A stretch of 11,089 nt of DNA from Fimbriimonas sp. (GTDB lineage Bacteria; Armatimonadota; Fimbriimonadia; Fimbriimonadales; Fimbriimonadaceae), in assembly GCA_030447945.1 (NCBI GenBank), contig JAUJNV010000117.1, positions 1 to 11,089 of the forward strand. Direction: 5' to 3'. Position numbers and translations under genes: made by a program. The notes beneath the pieces were generated by a model, which worked only from the letters and a program-made list of their open reading frames with translations, made no database searches and was not told the DNA's origin. Below, one piece after another: positions 1 through 7,964 of this stretch. Numbering within the stretch: the stretch's first letter is position 1; each line of letters opens with the position of its first letter.

Positions 1-33
1 TCCCCTGAAGAGCGCCCCCGATCTGCCCACGGA

Positions 34-443
34 TCACGTCGTCGGTCTACACCTGCTTCTACTTGCCTCCTGAAAGAGTCTCGCCCGCACAGCACGGGCA
101 TGAGGCCGTGCCGAAGGAGAGCGCCTATCTTCAGGATTCACCGTCGTCTCCGCAAAGAAGGGGACCGTGCTCGCGGGAACCTCCAGCTTGCCGAAGCGGC
201 CCGCGGGTCTCCCGGGTGGCCGACGAGGCGTAAGTCATATGGAAACTCTCGGAGCATCGACGCGGAGACGCGGCCCGTAAAAAACGGGAGATCCTGCCAG
301 AGAACGTCTTGGCCCGACGGCGACGCCTGGGCCCACCAGAGCCAGGCGGTGCCGGCGATACGCGGTGGGCGGGCAGACCCCACCTCGACGCCTTCTACGG
401 CTATGCCGGCGTAGGCGCGAGGGTCGGCGACGTTGGCCTTCAT
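34..443 (-). CDS. Unrecognised protein, frame-broken, downstream of osmC
   Basis: I do not recognise this gene. From an ATG at 443, 26 bases after the OsmC stop on the same strand, a frame stays open for about 100 codons. It holds protein-like stretches such as IAGTAWLWWAQAS and VLWQDLPFFTGRV, then becomes arginine-rich near 210. From there another minus-strand frame carries GKLEVPASTVPFFAETTVNP and stays open to a TGA at 36-34. Joining the two gives a protein of roughly 135 residues with one frame break. No signal peptide, membrane helix or catalytic motif is visible. The short spacing suggests cotranscription with osmC. No Shine-Dalgarno sequence precedes the ATG, so the start is tentative. 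The 3' end could also differ, because the left edge of the window is error-prone. Confidence 0.35.
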
Positions 444-469
444 TGCCGATGACAAGTGGCGTCCGCGTG

Positions 470-922
470 CTACCCACGCACCACGGTCGGCTCGACGCTG
501 ATCTCCACCTTGCCGCGCACCGCGTTCGTGATGATGCAGTATAGGTCCGCCTTGTGCGCCATCTCCTGCGCCATCGCCACCTGCTCGTCGGTCGCGCTCG
601 GCGTCCAGGGTGATCTGGCGCAGGACCACCGACTTGCAGGTGAAGTTCGCGCCTTCCTGCTCTACGGTGCCGACTGAGTCCACGTGGAGCCCTTCAGCAG
701 GAGGCGGCGGTTCGTGGCGACGATGCCGAAGGTGATGCTGTAGCAGCTCGCGATCGACCCCGTCAGAGCTCCTCCGGGTTCGTCGCGCCGCCCGGGCCTT
801 GGAACTCGGGCGGGACCGCCACCGGGATCTCGCCTCCCGCTGTGGCCCGGCTTGACGGTGCCGTGTCCGTCGCGTCCGCCGGTCCAATCGGCGGAGATGG
901 GATACTCGTGAAGCTGTGGCAT
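470..922 (-). CDS. OsmC/Ohr-family thiol peroxidase
   Basis: Members of this family reduce organic hydroperoxides in the cytoplasm with a pair of cysteines. The protein starts at the ATG at 922 with MPQLHEYPISADWTGGR, followed in another frame by PVAVPPEFQGPGGATNPEE. Next comes LTGSIASCYSITFGIVAT with the first cysteine, then GLHVDSVGTVEQEGANF. The C-terminal part reads ADLYCIITNAVRGKVEISVE with the second cysteine, and a TAG ends it at 470. The joined length of about 150 residues is normal for OsmC proteins, and both family cysteines are present. The order of motifs is complete, but at least four frame changes separate them, so the gene as written is not translatable. Family membership is secure; whether it is an Ohr, OsmC or YhfA-like subtype is not. 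It lies 26 bases upstream of an unrecognised gene on the same strand. Confidence 0.85.
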
Positions 923-962
923 CGGCTCATTCTACTGGAGTCCAGCGCCCTCGTCGGCGCGG

Positions 963-1362
963 TCAGACCTTCTGGAGCGGCGTGAACACCTGGAGCACAC
1001 CGATCTGCTCGTGGCCCAGATCGGCGTACAGCAGGGCGCCGACGTTGTTGGCGAGCAAGACGCTGGTATCGGCCCCACTCGCGCGGTCGTCCAGGGCATC
1101 CGGCTCATCAGCGCCCTCGCCAGCCCGCGCCGACGGTAGCCCGGACGCACGTACATATTCGAAACCGACGTCGCCTCCCGCAAAAGCACGAATGCTGCGT
1201 ACCCAGCCGACAGGGCGCCTTCATCTTCGACGTAGTAAAGCCGCAGCGGCGCGCTCTCGTCGCCGATGTGCTTCGGCAAGATCTGCCTCGACCGCGCCGC
1301 TTTCGCCACCGATCGGCTTCTTCCGCGGTCGCAACCCGCCGCACGGGCTGCGGCTCAGGCAT
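963..1362 (-). CDS. GNAT-family N-acetyltransferase
   Basis: GNAT enzymes move an acetyl group from acetyl-CoA to an amine. The substrate here cannot be told. In joined frames the protein runs from MPEPQPVRRVATAEEADRW through LRLYYVEDEGALSAGYAAF, a strand region, to SVSNMYVRPGYRRRGLARAL. In the last stretch, RRRGLA is the acetyl-CoA binding motif (Q/R-x-x-G-x-G/A) after the typical 'YVxPxYRRxG' turn. The C-terminal part, in a further frame, reads SVLLANNVGALLYADLGHEQ and ends at a TGA at 965-963. Joined length is about 133 residues, on the short side but covering the core fold. I chose the ATG at 1362 because GGTGG lies a few bases upstream; an in-frame ATG at 1392 is the alternative. Two frame breaks are visible, near 1310 and near 1105. 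It sits 40 bases upstream of osmC and could be cotranscribed with it. Confidence 0.75.
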
Positions 1363-1395
1363 AGGTTCCACCGCGTCAAGAGACCGCACCATAAA

Positions 1396-1597
1396 GTGCT
1401 CGTGGTGGCAGACTACGAACGGCTGGATACACAAGGCAGGTTTCGTATCGTCCGGTTCGACCCGCCATTCTTTGGCGGCTACGAGTTCTGGATCGTTAAC
1501 GAGAAAGGCTTCCTATGGGAGCCTGGACGACTTGGATGGTGCCTTCGCCTATTTGGAGACGGACGAGGCCCGGGACTACAACCGGAGCTCCCCCTAA
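1396..1597 (+). CDS. Small hypothetical protein
   Basis: I do not recognise this gene. Two plus-strand frames join into about 67 residues of ordinary, aromatic-rich protein: VADYERLDTQGRFRIVRFD, then PPFFGGYEFWIVNEKGFLW. After one frame break near 1518 follows DDLDGAFAYLETDEARDYN, and a TAA ends it at 1597. The composition is unlike the arginine- and serine-rich shadow frames around it, which is the main reason to believe it. The start is unclear: GTG at 1396 or 1405 are options and neither has a good ribosome site. It is divergent from the GNAT gene and stops 12 bases before the convergent stop of the next minus-strand gene. Function is unknown. No signal peptide or membrane helix is visible. 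Confidence 0.5.
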
Positions 1598-1609
1598 TAC
1601 TTATTCCTT

Positions 1610-2113
1610 TCAGTCCTCATCCGCGAACCACAGGACCCCGATTCGGTCTACGGTCAGCATGATGATGCCGGTGTCGAAAGTGGCGTCGGTGGCCGGCATC
1701 CAGCCGGAGATCTGGCCACCGTCTCTCCCGCGCAAAGATCCATGTCGTGGAAATTCTGCCGTTGGTGAAGTACCGCTGCCCGTAACCGGTCGTCCCGTAT
1801 CCAGCGCGCGAAGGTGTCGGCTAACCGTACCGCCTCAGAGGAACTCCATCAACTGGCCGTCATGGGCGAACTCTTGCGAAAGCCCCAGCCCGAGGACTGA
1901 GGCAGAGTCCTCTGAAACCTCAATCCACTGCGGGCCTGATGGTCGCAAGCCGGTGAGCTGGCGGCCGTGTCAAGTGCCTCAACCACGGATGCAGGCCCGC
2001 CGCCTCTCTTGGAAGAGGCGGCAGGATGTCATAGGCCGCGCACCATACGGCCCCGTACCGTCGACGGCGGCGATCTCATCCAGCAGTCCCGACGGAACCT
2101 CGCTCAACTCCAC
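1610..2113 (-). CDS. Hypothetical protein, heavily frame-broken
   Basis: I do not recognise this gene. Reading back from a TGA at 1612-1610, the frame encodes GWMPATDATFDTGIIMLTVD and RIGVLWFADED. Upstream, in other frames, are RYFTNGRISTTWIFARE, RLADTFARWIRDD and GPQWIEVSEDSASVLGLGLS. Further up, a possible N-terminal part reads VELSEVPSGLLDEIAAVDGT from a GTG at 2113. That GTG lies 18 bases after the icd stop, which would make this the next gene of an icd operon with about 165 residues. The C-terminal 100 residues are well supported by composition. The N-terminal part, around a 9-bp inverted repeat at 1999-2022, is doubtful. Four or more frame changes are needed. No motif of a known family was seen. 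Confidence 0.42.
1999..2022. repeat. 9-bp perfect inverted repeat
   Basis: GCCGCCTCT at 1999-2007 pairs perfectly with AGAGGCGGC at 2014-2022 around the loop CTTGGA. It lies about 110 bases downstream of the icd stop. It could be a transcription stop for icd, but no T-run follows on either strand, and it may lie inside the next gene's coding sequence. Confidence 0.45.
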
Positions 2114-2130
2114 ACTCGCACGCAGCGAGC

Positions 2131-3316
<1,186 letters not shown>

Positions 3317-3390
3317 CGTAACTGCGCTCGGCATAGCCTGGGGAGGATACCGAACGGGACTCCGCCCGCTTCCGCGGCTGTCGTCGTACA

Positions 3391-4005
3391 ATGTCGGGGG
3401 TGAGAGCGTTCAGGTCGATTATGATCCTTGCCGCAGCGTCCTCGGCCGGCGTGGCCACAGCAAAGTGCGCCATGCCCGGGGTCGACCGGTCTCTCGGGCA
3501 ATAAACTGCACCGTGCGGTCATCACTCCTGAGGGCAAGCTCACCGTTTCTCGAGGGGCGTCGCTGACGGGCGGCTTCGTGAAGAAGATCCTGGCGGACCG
3601 TCAGGCGCTACCCGGCCACCGCAAGAAATCCTCATCAGCGACGACGGCAAGCGGGTCGTGGTGTTTGACCGGTACGCCGGGGTCGGCGTGTACGGGAGCG
3701 ACGGCAAGACTCTGCGGCTCTCTCACCGGGATCTCCGACCCCGGCGGAGGTTGCGAAGCGTCCCCGGGAAGATGGGCTGCCATCCGGAGGGCGTGTGGAT
3801 GTGGCCCTCGGCAAAACCGGCCATTCAGGACGGTCGCCTGTTGCTGAAGCTACGCAGTGGGAGGCACATGCAAATAGCCCTGCTGGATGGCCGCGCCACG
3901 GAGGACCTTTCGCGGCTCGTCACCACGCCTCCGGGTTGCGCGTTTGGCTTGTTTGGCCATTGCCGGTTCTGCCCTCACTCTGCGGCTGGGCCGACGAGGT
4001 TGTAA
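3391..4005 (+). CDS. Predicted exported protein, paralogue A of tandem pair
   Basis: Unknown function. The ATG at 3391 (or the in-frame ATG at 3421) begins a signal-peptide-like segment, MILAAASSAGVATAKCAMP, with a likely cleavage after ATA and a cysteine two residues into the mature chain. After frame breaks the protein continues with LSGNKLHRAVITPEGKLTVS and KRVVVFDRYAGVGVYGSDGK. It then has TLRLSHRDL, KMGCHPEGVWMWPSAKPA and AIQDGRLLLKLRSGRHMQIA. Its core D-x-(Y/W)-x-GVGVY-x-x-(D/N)GK and its C-(H/R)-P-(E/D)-G cysteine motif recur in the next gene, so the two are paralogues. The 3' end after RATEDLSRL is unsure: the frame chosen stops at TAA 4003-4005, but another frame runs on. It is divergent from icd with a 74-base gap that must hold both promoters. 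It could be an envelope-anchored or periplasmic beta-rich protein; that is inference. Confidence 0.6.
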
Positions 4006-4094
4006 CCCCCGACGTGGACTTTCCATCCTGGAAACCACAAGCCAGGCAAATACCCTGGCGATCCTGGCACGGTCTTGCGCGTCAGATGCTTGAC

Positions 4095-4626
4095 ATGCAT
4101 TCGCGCGCTCTGATTCTTCTGGCGACCCTGACCGCTCTGCTCTTCAGCTTCCCCGTGCTGGCGGACTGCCTCGTGCAGCCCACGCAGACCGCGCTGTCGG
4201 CGAACGGTAAGGTCAAGGCCACCCTCAGCGTCAACGGCGTGCTGAAGATCTGGAAGCTCGACGCGAAGGGCAAGAAGTTCGTCCCGGTTCGAAGGCAAGC
4301 TCGAGCCGCGCGGCCACCCGCCTTCACGCTGTTCGTGCCCAACTCGGGCGACCGGGTCGTCCTCTTCGACGTTTGGGACGGAGTCGGCGTGTACCGGGCG
4401 AACGGCAAGGAGATCCACTACCACGCCGCCGCTTCCCTGCTGACCCCGCCGAGATCGGCAGCGCGCGGACAAATGGGCCTGCCGCCCCGACGGCGCCCTT
4501 TTCGACGGCCTGGTCCTGGAGTCGGACGGTGCCGCCCGCGTCAAGATTCACAACGGCCGGACGGTCGTCCTCCGGCTCCGCGACGGCGGGATCGTCAAAG
4601 TCTGTAAAAAAGCGGGCGGGTTCTAG
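4095..4626 (+). CDS. Predicted exported protein, paralogue B of tandem pair
   Basis: Unknown function. The ATG at 4095 (an in-frame ATG at 4086 is possible) starts MHSRALILLATLTALLFSF. This is a textbook signal peptide ending PVLA, followed by DCLVQP with an early cysteine. The mature part reads KVKATLSVNGVLKIWKLDAK, FEGKLEPRGHPP and NSGDRVVLFDVWDGVGVYRA. It continues with NGKEIHYHAAASLLTPAEIG, WACRPDGALFDGLVLESDG and KIHNGRTVVLRLRDGGIVKV, ending at TAG 4624-4626. It aligns throughout with the gene upstream, with the same GVGVY core and the same two-cysteine spacing. The joined length is near 176 residues. Breaks occur near 4285, 4320, 4445 and 4490. The tail CKKAGGF after GGIVKV is in frame. 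The repeated strand-turn pattern (NG, DG, GK turns) suggests a beta-rich exported domain. A disulfide between the two conserved cysteines is inference. Confidence 0.65.
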
Positions 4627-4778
4627 GTCTTCCGGCACTTTCTGGCTTTGGACCCGCGTTATCCTTAGACGTGAGAGTCAGCCGGTGGAAGGAAGGCAGA
4701 GCAGCGGAGGAGAGTGGATAACGGCGGCAGAGGCCCAGCGGGTCGGCGAGATCTGGGCGGGCCGGGGGACTGAACGGC

Positions 4779-4993
4779 GTGACGACCGTCGAGGAGTTGA
4801 ACCCTGGGCATATCGTCGAAGCGGCCCGAGCGCTGGTGGCCGAGGTTCGTTCCAGGGCTGCGGATGCCTCCTCTCCGCGATCAAATTCAGGGGTATCCCG
4901 AACTGGGCCAAGGGTATGGCCGCTGCCGTTGCCTTCGGTTGGATGATGGCCGCCGGCGCCACCTCGGTGGCCGCGGTCATGCGGAGATGGTGA
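4779..4993 (+). CDS. Small single-helix membrane protein
   Basis: I do not recognise this gene. A GTG at 4779 opens MTTVEELNPGHIVEAARALV followed by AEVRSRAADA. After one frame break near 4870 the protein continues IKFRGIPNWAKGMAAAVAFG and WMMAAGATSVAAVMRRW, and a TGA ends it at 4993. About 70 residues result: an acidic, helical N-terminal half, then one hydrophobic segment of about 20 residues flanked by positive charges. This suggests a membrane-anchored micro-protein, with an amphipathic helix before the anchor. A G-rich stretch ten bases before the GTG is a poor ribosome site. Upstream sequence in another frame (ITAAEAQRVGEIWAG) could extend it. It follows the two exported paralogues on the same strand by 150 bases and might be in their operon. 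Confidence 0.42.
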
Positions 4994-5282
4994 CCGTTAC
5001 CCATCATGAGCATCTCGTCGCGCCCAACCGCCGACGCTCCGTGCGTTCCCCGATCCTCGCCGTGTCAGGATCGTGCGCATGCCGACCACAGCCGCCTCAT
5101 GGCCGAACGGACGTGCGCGCCGCATCGGCGCGAAGAGCCGCGCGTGAGGCCGCGCGCGACGCCGCCAAAGAAGATCGCCCGCGTCCCAGGGAAATAGAGA
5201 TTGAAGCGGTAGAGCGTGTGGACACCCCGAACTGCGGAGCCGCCTACGCCGCCGGTCCTCGAAAACCTATAGCGCCCGCCGA
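4994..5282. other. No clear gene
   Basis: Both strands are open here because of high GC, but nothing is convincing. On the minus strand, directly beyond the metH stop, one frame reads GVHTLYRFNLYFPGTRAIFF then GGVARGLTRGSS to a TGA near 5068. It looks more protein-like than its neighbours but has no start codon. The plus-strand frame is an arginine/alanine-rich shadow. No terminator or repeat was found. Confidence 0.3.
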
Positions 5283-7024
5283 TCAGCGCACGTTGAAATA
5301 CTTCGCCGCAGGGTTGTGGACGACGATGGCGCTCGTCGACACTCCGGCACCAGCATGAACTCCTCGCTGAGCTCCAACCCGATCTCCTCCGGCTGAAGCA
5401 GCTCGAACAGCTTTGCCTGGTCTTCGAGGTTCAGGCACGCAGGGTAGCCGAATGAGATAGCGCGCCCCGTGGTACTTCGCGCTGAACAGCAGGGCATCTC
5501 CTCCGGCTCCTCGTCGGCGATCCCCATTTCGTGCCGCACCTGGCGGTGCCAGTACTCCGCCAGCGCCTCGGCGGTCTCCACGCCCATGCCATGGACGTAG
5601 AGGTAGTCCTGATACTCGCCCGCGGCGAAAAGCTCCCGCTCTCGCTCGCTGACCCCGGAGCCGACGGTGACCTGGAACCCCGCGGTATCGAGGTCCGTGC
5701 GAAGTAGTCCGCCAGGCACAGCCGCCTTCCATCGCGCTGGCGGGAAAAGTGAAGCGCAGCCGCTCCCGTGCGGGCGTCCTCCTGGAGGATCACGAGGTCG
5801 TTCCCTTCCGAGCGGCAGGGGAAGTAACCCCCACTTGACCGCCGGTCGGAACACCCGCGCCAGCTCGCGAGCAGCCGCTCAAAATCGGTCGCGCCGTCTC
5901 TTCGAGCCAAACCGCGAAGTCGGGGTTGCTCATCCCCGTCGGGCCGCTTAAAGGCCCACTGCCCCCGGAAGAGCGCGATCGGTTCACGTACTTGTATAGC
6001 TCGAACGGATCGAACCGGGTGTGCTTGCGCGCACCGTAGAACGAGAGCGGCGGCACCGCCTCGGACGGGAGCGGCTCCAATGTCGCTCCGCATGCCGTCG
6101 AAAACGTACAAATCGTGCTCGATCTCGGGAAGGCGGTGCGAGCGGACCCGCTCATAGACCGCCTCCTCCGCCAGCGCGGCGCTTCTTCGGCTGAGCCGGG
6201 TCTTCCGTGGCCGCGGGAGCCCCGACCTCGTCGCCGGTCAGCTCTCCCATCAGACGCAATCCTTCGAAGGCGTCTTGCGCGTAGAACACGCGGCCTTCGT
6301 AGAGCGAGCGAAGGTCCTGCTCCCATAGGACCTCGTCAGCGCCGCGCCGCCCCAGAATGACGGGATAGCCGGCGAGGCCCCGGTTGTTCATCTCCAGCAG
6401 GTTCTCGCGCATGACGACGGTGCTCTTCACAAGGAGCCCGCTCAGTCCGATGACTTGGCAGTTATGAGCGACCGTTGCGTCCAGAATCGCGTTGACCGGC
6501 TGCTTGATGCCGAGATTCACCACCCGGTAGCCGTTGTTGCTGAGGATGATGTCGACCAAATTCTTCCCGATGTCGTGCACATCCCCCGCCACCGTTGCCA
6601 GCAGGATAGATCCTTTTTCCGACCCCTCGACCCGCTCCATGTGCAGCTCCGATGACGCACCGGGAGTCTTCATGACCTCCGCGCTCTGGAGGACGAACAG
6701 GGCTTGCATCTTTCCCGCCCCAAACAGCTCGCCGACGGTCTTCATGCCGTCGAGCAGGATCTCGTTTATGATGTGCAGCGGCGGGTGCAGCACCCATGGC
6801 GTCGTCGAGGTGGCGCTCGAGACCGCGCTTGATCCCATCGGCGATGTGCTGCGGAGGCTGTCCTCGACGCTGGGCCTCGAACGGATCGGCCGCCGTCAGA
6901 CCGCCTTCACGTTCTCAAATCGCGCCATCAGCTCGATCAGCGGATCGTACGTACAGACGCGCTCAGACTCATTATTCTCGGCAGGCACCGCACGAAGGGG
7001 TACCCGCGCAGCTTTTGGGCGCAA
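5283..7024 (-). CDS. metH: Cobalamin-dependent methionine synthase, C-terminal half (cap, B12 and activation domains)
   Basis: Full MetH moves a methyl group from methyltetrahydrofolate to homocysteine through B12. This gene carries only the last three modules, about 580 residues. The helical cap reads TYDPLIELMARFENVKAV, PPLHIINEILLDGMKTVGEL and FGAGKMQALFVLQSAEVMK. The B12 domain has GDVHDIGKNLVDIILSNNGY with the histidine that binds cobalt (near 6577), plus IGLSGLLVKSTVVM and ILGGAALTRSY. The reactivation domain has ALFRGQWAFKRP, YFPCRSEGNDLVILQEDART, LYVHGMGVETAEALAEYWH, SFGYPACLNLEDQAKLFELL and SAIVVHNPAAKYFNVR, ending at a TGA at 5285-5283. The homocysteine and folate domains are absent: just upstream lie an in-frame TGA, a tandem repeat and araD. 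I chose the TTG at 7024 because AGGAGGTGA lies 12 bases upstream; GTG 6988 is the alternative. About ten frame breaks occur. Confidence 0.86.
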
Positions 7025-7036
7025 GGGCCCCTTTCA

Positions 7037-7042
7037 CCTCCT
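7037..7042 (-). promoter_or_regulatory. Ribosome binding site before the metH half
   Basis: On the minus strand, AGGAGGTGA (core AGGAGG) is an ideal Shine-Dalgarno sequence. It sits between the tandem repeat and the first MetH-like codons, 12 bases before a TTG at 7024. The spacing is longer than usual. The TGA within it is in frame with the coding sequence below, so translation must begin after it. Confidence 0.4.
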
Positions 7043-7075
7043 GTTCCCTGTCCACTGTCCACTGTCCACTGTCCC
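7041..7075. repeat. Five tandem 7-bp units
   Basis: The unit CTGTCCA occurs three times perfectly (7048-7068), flanked by the variants CTGTTCC (7041-7047) and CTGTCCC (7069-7075). It lies in the gap between araD and the metH half, five bases from a perfect hairpin. The unit length is seven, so an in-gene array could not expand without shifting frame; here it is intergenic. Confidence 0.9.
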
Positions 7076-7080
7076 CCTGC

Positions 7081-7116
7081 CCCCGTGGCACCGGCACTCC
7101 TGCCGGTGCCACGGGG
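7081..7116. repeat. Perfect 16-bp hairpin after araD
   Basis: CCCCGTGGCACCGGCA (7081-7096) and its exact reverse complement (7101-7116) flank the 4-base loop CTCC. The stem is perfect and mostly G-C. It begins five bases after the araD stop codon, so on the minus strand it can end or protect the araD transcript. No U-run follows, so a simple intrinsic terminator is not shown. Its symmetry and its neighbouring tandem repeat resemble mobile REP-type palindromes. Confidence 0.85.
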
Positions 7117-7121
7117 AAGTG

Positions 7122-7771
7122 CTACTGGCCATGCCGGTTCTGGTACCTGTCGTACCCTTCTCCGCTTCCTCCGGCGGGATCGCCTGCGGCTCCCCAAACT
7201 GCATCGCGAGGTGGACCGTCCTCGCGACGTCCTCCGTCATCACTGCGGCCTTGAGCGCGGCTCGCGGTGGGTCGCCCCCCCGCAGAAGACGCCGTGGTTG
7301 CCGAGCAGGATCGCTGGGCGCGGCCGCGGTGGCGGAGGATGTCAATGACGGATGTGTTCGCCCTCGTTATCCACGTACGGCGCGCAAGGGATCCTCGCCC
7401 CCGAACTCGTCCGCGATGGCGGTCAGCACAAGGGGAATGGGCCGGCCGGGGGCGGCGAGCAGTGGCGAAGTTGCTGTGCGTATGGACCACGCCCCGGACG
7501 CCGGGCGGGGTTCCGGTAGAGAAAGAGATGGTGCAGGAGGTCGACGCTAGGGCGGACGCCCTCCGCTCACCACGCGCCCCGTCGCCAGCTCGACCGCCAC
7601 CAGGCTCTCCGGCATGATCTTGTCGTAGTCCATGCCACTCGGCTTGATGAGGACAAGTCCCGACTCAGAGGTCGTAGCCGCTCGCATTGCCGGAGTGCAT
7701 CGTCACGAGACCGGACCGTGGCAGGGCCATTGGCCTCCACCGCCTGGCGAAGCTCCCAGGGGCTACGTCAA
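7122..7771 (-). CDS. araD: L-ribulose-5-phosphate 4-epimerase (class II aldolase family)
   Basis: AraD turns L-ribulose 5-phosphate into D-xylulose 5-phosphate, the last step of bacterial L-arabinose entry into the pentose phosphate pathway. Joined frames give WELRQAVEAN, GLVTMHSGNASGYD (substrate loop SGNAS), SGLVLIKPSGMDYDKIMPES and LVAVELATGRVVSGG. Next is VDLLHHLFLYRNPAGVRGVV, then VHTHSNFATA with the two zinc-binding histidines. ILLGNHGVFCGGATPRAALK supplies a third. The tail reads VARTVHLAMQFGEPQAIPPE and EKGYDRYQNRHGQ to TAG 7122. Length is about 215 residues against 231 in E. coli. Fuculose aldolases share the fold, but the C-terminal motif and the adjacent ribulokinase favour AraD. 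The start is unclear: TTG 7771 would need one base removed to read MTSPWELRQ and overlaps the zinc-finger gene. Several frame breaks occur. Confidence 0.82.
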
Positions 7772-7948
7772 CGGGCAACAGCAGGGCGGATGCGCCCCGC
7801 CCGGGATCTTCCCCAGGATGTCATTGCAGGAGGTCGGTGCAGTCCGAGCAGACCGCTCCGTTTGACCCTGTCGGCTTTCTGACCTGCTCCTTCGTCTTGC
7901 CGCAAGAGAGCGGCACTGGTCACGACGCTCGGCGGCAGGTTTCTCCAT
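7763..7948 (-). CDS. Free-standing ClpX-type C4 zinc-finger protein
   Basis: This is a tiny protein of about 60 residues. ATG 7948 has GGAGAAGG five bases upstream and lies 16 bases after the araB stop, so it is the second gene of the araB operon. It reads MEKPAAERRDQCRS. After two surplus bases in an AGAGAG run at 7905-7910 it continues CGKTKEQVRKPTGSNGAV and CSDCTDL. After one more surplus base near 7828 it ends CNDILGKIPGGAHPPCCC and PLT at TAG 7763. The pattern CX2C-GK-x4-VRK...CX2C-x2-LCNDI matches the zinc-binding N-terminal domain of ClpX, where four cysteines bind zinc and mediate dimerisation and substrate or adaptor contact. No AAA+ part follows. As written, only the two ends share a frame; the middle is shifted. 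Function here is unknown: an adaptor, a regulator or a small DNA- or RNA-associated factor are all possible. Confidence 0.68.
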   Translation of the reverse strand: MEKPAAERRDQCRSLAARRRSRSESRQGQTERSARTAPTSCNDILGKIPGGAHPPCCCPLT

Positions 7949-7953
7949 CTCAA

Positions 7954-7961
7954 CCTTCTCC
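7954..7961 (-). promoter_or_regulatory. Ribosome binding site of the zinc-finger gene
   Basis: GGAGAAGG on the minus strand lies five bases before the ATG at 7948 and directly after the araB stop. It fixes the start of the small zinc-finger gene and supports its being a real translated gene. Confidence 0.55.
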
Positions 7962-7964
7962 GGT

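Noticed and set aside
916..1662. A long plus-strand open frame of about 248 codons
   Set aside because: It lies antisense to the GNAT gene over most of its length and is arginine/serine/proline-rich, as GC-rich shadows are. Only its segment from about 1396 to 1518 looks like protein, and that is annotated separately.
1999..2022. Intrinsic terminator of icd
   Set aside because: The stem is good but no T-run follows on either strand, and it may lie in the next gene's coding sequence. Kept only as an inverted repeat.
5000..5358. Plus-strand arginine/alanine-rich protein beside metH
   Set aside because: Its composition is that of a GC shadow, and its last part is antisense to the conserved MetH C-terminus.
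7041..7075. CRISPR array
   Set aside because: Units are 7 bases and directly joined with no spacers; there are no cas genes.
6534..7550. A 338-codon plus-strand open frame
   Set aside because: It runs antisense through the MetH B12 domain, the repeats and araD; all its support is explained by the minus strand.
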